Origin: Kribbella rubisoli
GTDB taxonomy: Bacteria > Actinomycetota > Actinomycetes > Propionibacteriales > Kribbellaceae
NCBI RefSeq assembly: GCF_004217145.1
Contig: NZ_SHKR01000012.1
Coordinates: 682,001-746,000, forward strand
Length of the DNA stretch: 64,000 nucleotides
Reading direction: 5' to 3'
Made by a program: the position numbers and the translations under genes. Position 1 is the stretch's first letter. Every line of letters starts with the position of its first letter. Of the stretch, positions 61,059 through 64,000 are shown piece by piece. The notes beneath the pieces are model-generated. The model was not told where the DNA came from and ran no database searches. It worked only from the letters and a program-made list of their open reading frames with translations.

Positions 61059-62353
61059 GCACCTGGCGGAACTGGTCCGGCACGGAGTCGGCGACCGGTA
61101 TCGAGACCCTGCGCCCGGGGTCGACCGACGAGCTCGCCGCGGCGGTCAAGTCCGCCGCCGAGCAGGGCAAGAAGCTCAAGGCGGTCGGCTCGGGGCACTC
61201 GTTCACGGGTTGCTCGGTGCCGCAGCAGGTGATGATCCGCCTCGACGGCCTGTCGTCGATCACCCACGCCGACAAGGATTCCGGCCGGGTGACGGTCGGC
61301 GCGGGGACCGACCTGCGGAAGCTCAACGCCGGGCTGGCCGCCTTCGACCTCGCGATGGCCAATCTCGGCGATATCGACAAGCAGACGATCTCCGGCGCGA
61401 TCTCTACCGGCACGCATGGGACCGGCGCAGGGCTCGGCGGCCTTGCCACGCAGGTCGTCGCGCTCGACCTGGTCACCGCGGACGGCTCAGTCCTGCATTG
61501 CTCGGCCGAGGAGAATCCGGACGTCTTCGCAGCGGCCCGGGTCTCGGTCGGCGCGCTCGGCGTGATCAGCTCGCTGACGCTGCACTGCGTGCCGGCGTTC
61601 CTGCTCCGCGCGCAGGAGATGCCGCTGCCGATGGCCGACGTACTGGACGGTTTCAATGAGCTTGCTGATGGCAACGATCACTTCGAGTTCTACTGGTTCC
61701 CGCACACCGATATCGCGCTGACCAAGCGCAACAACCGGGTCGCGGCGGGCGTCGACGCGTCACCGGTCGGCCGGATCCGCGGCTGGGTCGACGACGAGCT
61801 GCTGTCCAACAAGGTCTTCGAGCTGACCAACCGCCTCGCCGTGCGGCGGCCCGGGATGGTTCCGCGGATCAACCAGCTCGCCTCGCGCGCATTGTCGGCG
61901 CGAGAGTATGTCGACTCGTCGTACAAGGTGTTCTGTTCCGAGCGCAACGTGATCTTCCGCGAGTCGGAGTACGCGGTACCGCGGGAGCACGTGGTCGAGG
62001 TGATCCGCCGGCTGCGCGACTGGATCGACACCTCGGGCTCGCGGATCCCGTTCCCGATCGAGGTCCGGGTGGCCGCGCCGGACGACATCTGGTTATCGAC
62101 GGCGTCAGGGCGCGAGACGGCGTACATCGCGATCCACCAGTACCACCGGCTGCCGCACGATCCGTACTTCCAGGCGTTCGAGAAGATCGTTGCCGAGTAC
62201 GACGGGCGGCCGCACTGGGGCAAGCTGCACACGCTCACGGCGACCGAGCTACAAGAGCGGTATCCGCACTTCGACGACTTCCTCGCCGTCCGCGACCGCC
62301 TCGACCCGCAACGCACCTTCGAGAACCGGTACACCCGTCAGGTCTTCGGCTGA
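61055..62353 (+). CDS. D-arabinono/L-gulono-1,4-lactone oxidase-like flavoprotein
   Basis: 432 residues, VAO family. PCMH domain: KLKAVGSGHSFTGCSVPQQVM (His-Ser at the flavin site) and SGAISTGTHGTGAGLGGL; ALO domain at the C-terminus with RPHWGKLHTL and PHFDDFLAVRDRLDPQRTFENRYTRQVFG. Closest role by family: M. tuberculosis L-gulonolactone dehydrogenase Rv1771. The substrate is a sugar lactone or polyol. ATG overlaps the racemase-fold gene (ATGA), an obligate-looking pair. Confidence 0.9.
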   Translation: MSTWRNWSGTESATGIETLRPGSTDELAAAVKSAAEQGKKLKAVGSGHSFTGCSVPQQVMIRLDGLSSITHADKDSGRVTVGAGTDLRKLNAGLAAFDLAMANLGDIDKQTISGAISTGTHGTGAGLGGLATQVVALDLVTADGSVLHCSAEENPDVFAAARVSVGALGVISSLTLHCVPAFLLRAQEMPLPMADVLDGFNELADGNDHFEFYWFPHTDIALTKRNNRVAAGVDASPVGRIRGWVDDELLSNKVFELTNRLAVRRPGMVPRINQLASRALSAREYVDSSYKVFCSERNVIFRESEYAVPREHVVEVIRRLRDWIDTSGSRIPFPIEVRVAAPDDIWLSTASGRETAYIAIHQYHRLPHDPYFQAFEKIVAEYDGRPHWGKLHTLTATELQERYPHFDDFLAVRDRLDPQRTFENRYTRQVFG

Positions 62354-62381
62354 CGCCCCGCCGGACGCTAGCCTTCGGTGC

Positions 62382-62465
62382 ATGAGCGAACGAAGTGAGC
62401 TCATCATCCAATACAGCGCCTGTTGTGTCTCATCGGCGCCCGGAGCGAAGCGAGGACGTCGATGA
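62382..62465 (+). CDS. 27-codon upstream ORF coupled to the PIG-L gene
   Basis: The ORF begins MSERSELIIQYSACC and ends in GAKRGRR; its stop TGA overlaps the PIG-L ATG (ATGA). It has a double Cys at codons 14-15, 13 codons before the end, and no strong ribosome site of its own. Reading through it could set translation of the PIG-L gene. Similar GAGCGAA-type sequence occurs at both ends of the ORF (starting at 62384 and near 62445). Confidence 0.4.
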   Translation: MSERSELIIQYSACCVSSAPGAKRGRR

Positions 62466-63181
62466 GCACTGCGGAGGGGCTCGAGCCATTGGCCGAGGAT
62501 TGGCAGAAGGCGCTGGCGATTGTGGCGCACCCGGATGACCTCGAGTGGGGTTCGGCGGCCGCGATCGCGCGCTGGACCGGCCAGGGCAAGCAGATCGTGT
62601 ACTGCCTGCTGACGTCCGGCGAGGCGGGGATCGACGGTGTCGACCCGGCCGAGTGCGGACCGCTGCGGGAGGCCGAGGAGATCGAGTCGGCCCGGATCGT
62701 CGGCGTGTCCTCGGTCGAGTTCCTCGGCCAGCCCGACGGCACGATCGAGTACGGCGTACCGCTGCGGCGCGTCATCGCCGCCGCGATCCGCCGGCACCAG
62801 CCGGAGATCGTCATCACCGGCAACTTCCGCGACACCTGGGACGGCGACGTGGCGCTGAACCAGGCCGACCACATCAACACCGGCCGCGCGGTCGTCGACG
62901 CCGTCCGGGACGCCGCGAACCGCTGGATCTTCCCGGACGCCGGCGACAGGTGGGACGGCGTACGGCAGGTCTGGGCCGCCGGCTCACCCAACTCGCGGCA
63001 CGGGGTGGACACCACCGACAGCTTCGACCTCGGCCTGCAGTCGTTGAAGGCACACCAGGCCTACATCGACGGGCTGAACCGCGCGTTCGACCCGGAGGAG
63101 TTCCTCGAGGGCGTTTCGCGTCCGACCGGCACTCAGCTGGGCACGAAGTACGGTGCGCGGTTCGAGGTCTTCACTCCGTAG
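62462..63181 (+). CDS. PIG-L (LmbE-like) deacetylase
   Basis: 239 residues. Zinc motif AHPDDLEWGSAAAIARW, then GEAGIDGVDPAECGPLREAEE and the distal DHINTGRAVVDAV with the third zinc ligand. Family members deacetylate GlcNAc-type substrates (MshB/Mca for mycothiol, LmbE). Length is shorter than MshB (about 300), so an exact mycothiol role is not implied. GAGGA 5 bases before the ATG. Convergent with the next gene (11-base overlap). Confidence 0.9.
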   Translation: MSTAEGLEPLAEDWQKALAIVAHPDDLEWGSAAAIARWTGQGKQIVYCLLTSGEAGIDGVDPAECGPLREAEEIESARIVGVSSVEFLGQPDGTIEYGVPLRRVIAAAIRRHQPEIVITGNFRDTWDGDVALNQADHINTGRAVVDAVRDAANRWIFPDAGDRWDGVRQVWAAGSPNSRHGVDTTDSFDLGLQSLKAHQAYIDGLNRAFDPEEFLEGVSRPTGTQLGTKYGARFEVFTP

Positions 63182-63587
63182 GGAGCTCGCGGTACGCGTT
63201 CAGGTGCGGAGGCATCGGCTTCGGGTGCCGCGGCTCACGATCGCCGGCGGTGCCCGGGCCGGGCGGGTTGCCCGGGCCGACCCACGAGCGGACCAGCGCG
63301 CGACCGCCCTTGCGGGTCATCCGGACCAGGTCGATCTGCTGGACCTGGCCGGCCGGGATCCCGAGCTGGGCCAGGCTCCGGTTCGCCATCGCACACGCGG
63401 CGTCGTGCTTGCGCGGCGAGAGGTTCTGCTGGAGGACGATCGCGATCGTCCCGTCCGGAAGGTCTTCGACCCGCTGGAACCGCATGCCCTTGTCGAGCGA
63501 CCAGGACTTGAGGGCGAGCTCGAGGTAGGCGGAATTGGTCAGTCGTCGATCGGTTTTCGCGCGCGCAACCACTTCGTAACGGGCCAT
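63171..63587 (-). CDS. Conserved-looking protein of unknown function
   Basis: 138 residues, basic. A compact alpha/beta N-terminal part (ARYEVVARAKTDRRLTNSAYLELALKSWSLDKG, VEDLPDGTIAIVLQQNL) followed by LAQLGIPAGQVQQIDLVRM and a Pro/Gly-rich, probably disordered tail. No motif that I recognise. Coding looks real by its GC3 pattern and by neat convergent packing against the PIG-L gene. It is 31 bases from the alpha/beta hydrolase end upstream. Confidence 0.6.
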   Translation of the reverse strand: MARYEVVARAKTDRRLTNSAYLELALKSWSLDKGMRFQRVEDLPDGTIAIVLQQNLSPRKHDAACAMANRSLAQLGIPAGQVQQIDLVRMTRKGGRALVRSWVGPGNPPGPGTAGDREPRHPKPMPPHLNAYRELPTE

Positions 63588-63618
63588 GAATCGATCATCC
63601 GTCGCCGGTTTCCGGGAA

Positions 63619-64000
63619 TCAACGAAGTTCGTTGATCGCCGCCGCCACCTCGGTCGGGTTGGAGATCGGCGTGAGGTGATTCGCGTTCGGGATCAGCGTC
63701 GGCGCGGGTGCCCCGATCCGGGTGGCCGTCTCGATCGCGTTGCCGCCGTTGGTGTCGAGTGCCCCGAACACGACCGACTTCGGGACGGGCAGGTCGCGGA
63801 GCTTGGCGAGGCGATCAGCTGACACGGCCGGGATCCCGTGCGCGGTCATCTGCCAGACCGCCTTCTCGGCGCCCGGCTGCCGGAACGGACGCGTCCAGTC
63901 GTCGACGTTCATCGCCGGGCAGTTCGGCGAGCAGACGCTGTTGTAGATCTTCTTGAGCAGCCAGCCCTGGTCGAGCACGAGCCTGAACAGCGAGGTCCGG
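63619..64000 (-). CDS. Alpha/beta hydrolase, 5' end outside the window
   Basis: The frame is open to the window edge; 126 C-terminal codons are visible. Helical cap region (WLLKKIYNSVCSPNCPAMNVDDWTRPFRQPGAEKAVWQM) followed by the acid strand SVVFGALDTNGG and the His in PNANHLTPISNPTEVAAAINEL, the end of a typical esterase/lactonase fold. The nucleophile region is not in the window. GTG near 63978 is an internal codon, not a start. Confidence 0.7.
   Translation of the reverse strand, partial: RTSLFRLVLDQGWLLKKIYNSVCSPNCPAMNVDDWTRPFRQPGAEKAVWQMTAHGIPAVSADRLAKLRDLPVPKSVVFGALDTNGGNAIETATRIGAPAPTLIPNANHLTPISNPTEVAAAINELR

Overview
This is high-GC, gene-dense DNA with frequent GTG starts, 4-base GTGA/ATGA gene overlaps, few intrinsic terminators with U-tracts and actinobacterial marker genes (mec-cysO-cysM, DUF2017, DUF3618, an ECF41-type sigma factor, eukaryote-like IleRS, AldO-type alditol oxidase). 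It is chromosomal sequence of a soil actinomycete; Propionibacteriales (Kribbella/Nocardioides type) is my best inference. I see no rRNA, CRISPR array, insertion sequence or prophage. About 70 genes, one tRNA, three decayed or truncated loci and a dozen candidate regulatory sites are described.

Layout. 1-4.4 kb: the end of a WD40 protein facing a 1191-residue TPR protein with a C-terminal kinase-like domain. 4.5-8.6 kb: a GntR-regulated catabolic operon (creatininase-family amidohydrolase, secreted esterase, AbgT transporter). 8.6-14.4 kb: nicotinamidase, an SDR behind a tandem operator, an antiporter translationally coupled to a DUF2252 protein, and an FAD oxidoreductase divergent from an ECF41 sigma factor. 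14.4-25.2 kb: secreted beta-propeller protein, MFS pump with a possible leader peptide, a dead SARP regulator, TSUP and YdcF membrane proteins, alditol oxidase, a deletion scar that beheaded both a Cache-domain gene and a polyamine-type ABC permease, then MarR and nicotinate phosphoribosyltransferase. 25.2-43.3 kb: pncB, clpS, DUF2017, mec, cysO, cysM, murI, a metallo-beta-lactamase-fold phosphodiesterase, rph and rdgB lie in the same order as in Mycobacterium tuberculosis (Rv1330c-Rv1341), interrupted by ileS plus an aldo/keto reductase and by a 7.8-kb accessory block (hydrolases, two TetR units, a DHA2 pump, a SAM-hydrolase-like gene behind a probable attenuator, Gfo/Idh and SGNH enzymes).

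43.3-48.5 kb: ASCH-like protein, two small DNA-binding proteins divergent from a minimal PEP-synthase-like protein across a strong operator, MazG-like pyrophosphohydrolase, a near-perfect palindromic element, tRNA-Leu and a membrane-anchored solute-binding/VWA protein. 48.8-56.4 kb: Bcp peroxiredoxin divergent from the conserved ATP-grasp / alpha-E / transglutaminase operon, glucose dehydrogenase, DUF3618-GroES pair, sarcosine-oxidase-like enzyme and a MarR-DoxX divergon. 56.5-64 kb: DapC aminotransferase, an M15-type peptidase with a coupled lipoprotein, a racemase-fold enzyme coupled to a sugar-lactone oxidase, a PIG-L deacetylase preceded by a coupled small ORF, and a truncated alpha/beta hydrolase.

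Themes: cysteine biosynthesis by the CysO protein-thiocarboxylate route with its Mec protease; NAD salvage (nicotinamidase and NAPRT); several one-regulator/one-target divergons with visible inverted repeats. The least explained loci are the TPR-kinase/WD40 pair, the PEP-like protein with its two regulators, and the attenuator in front of the SAM-hydrolase-like gene.
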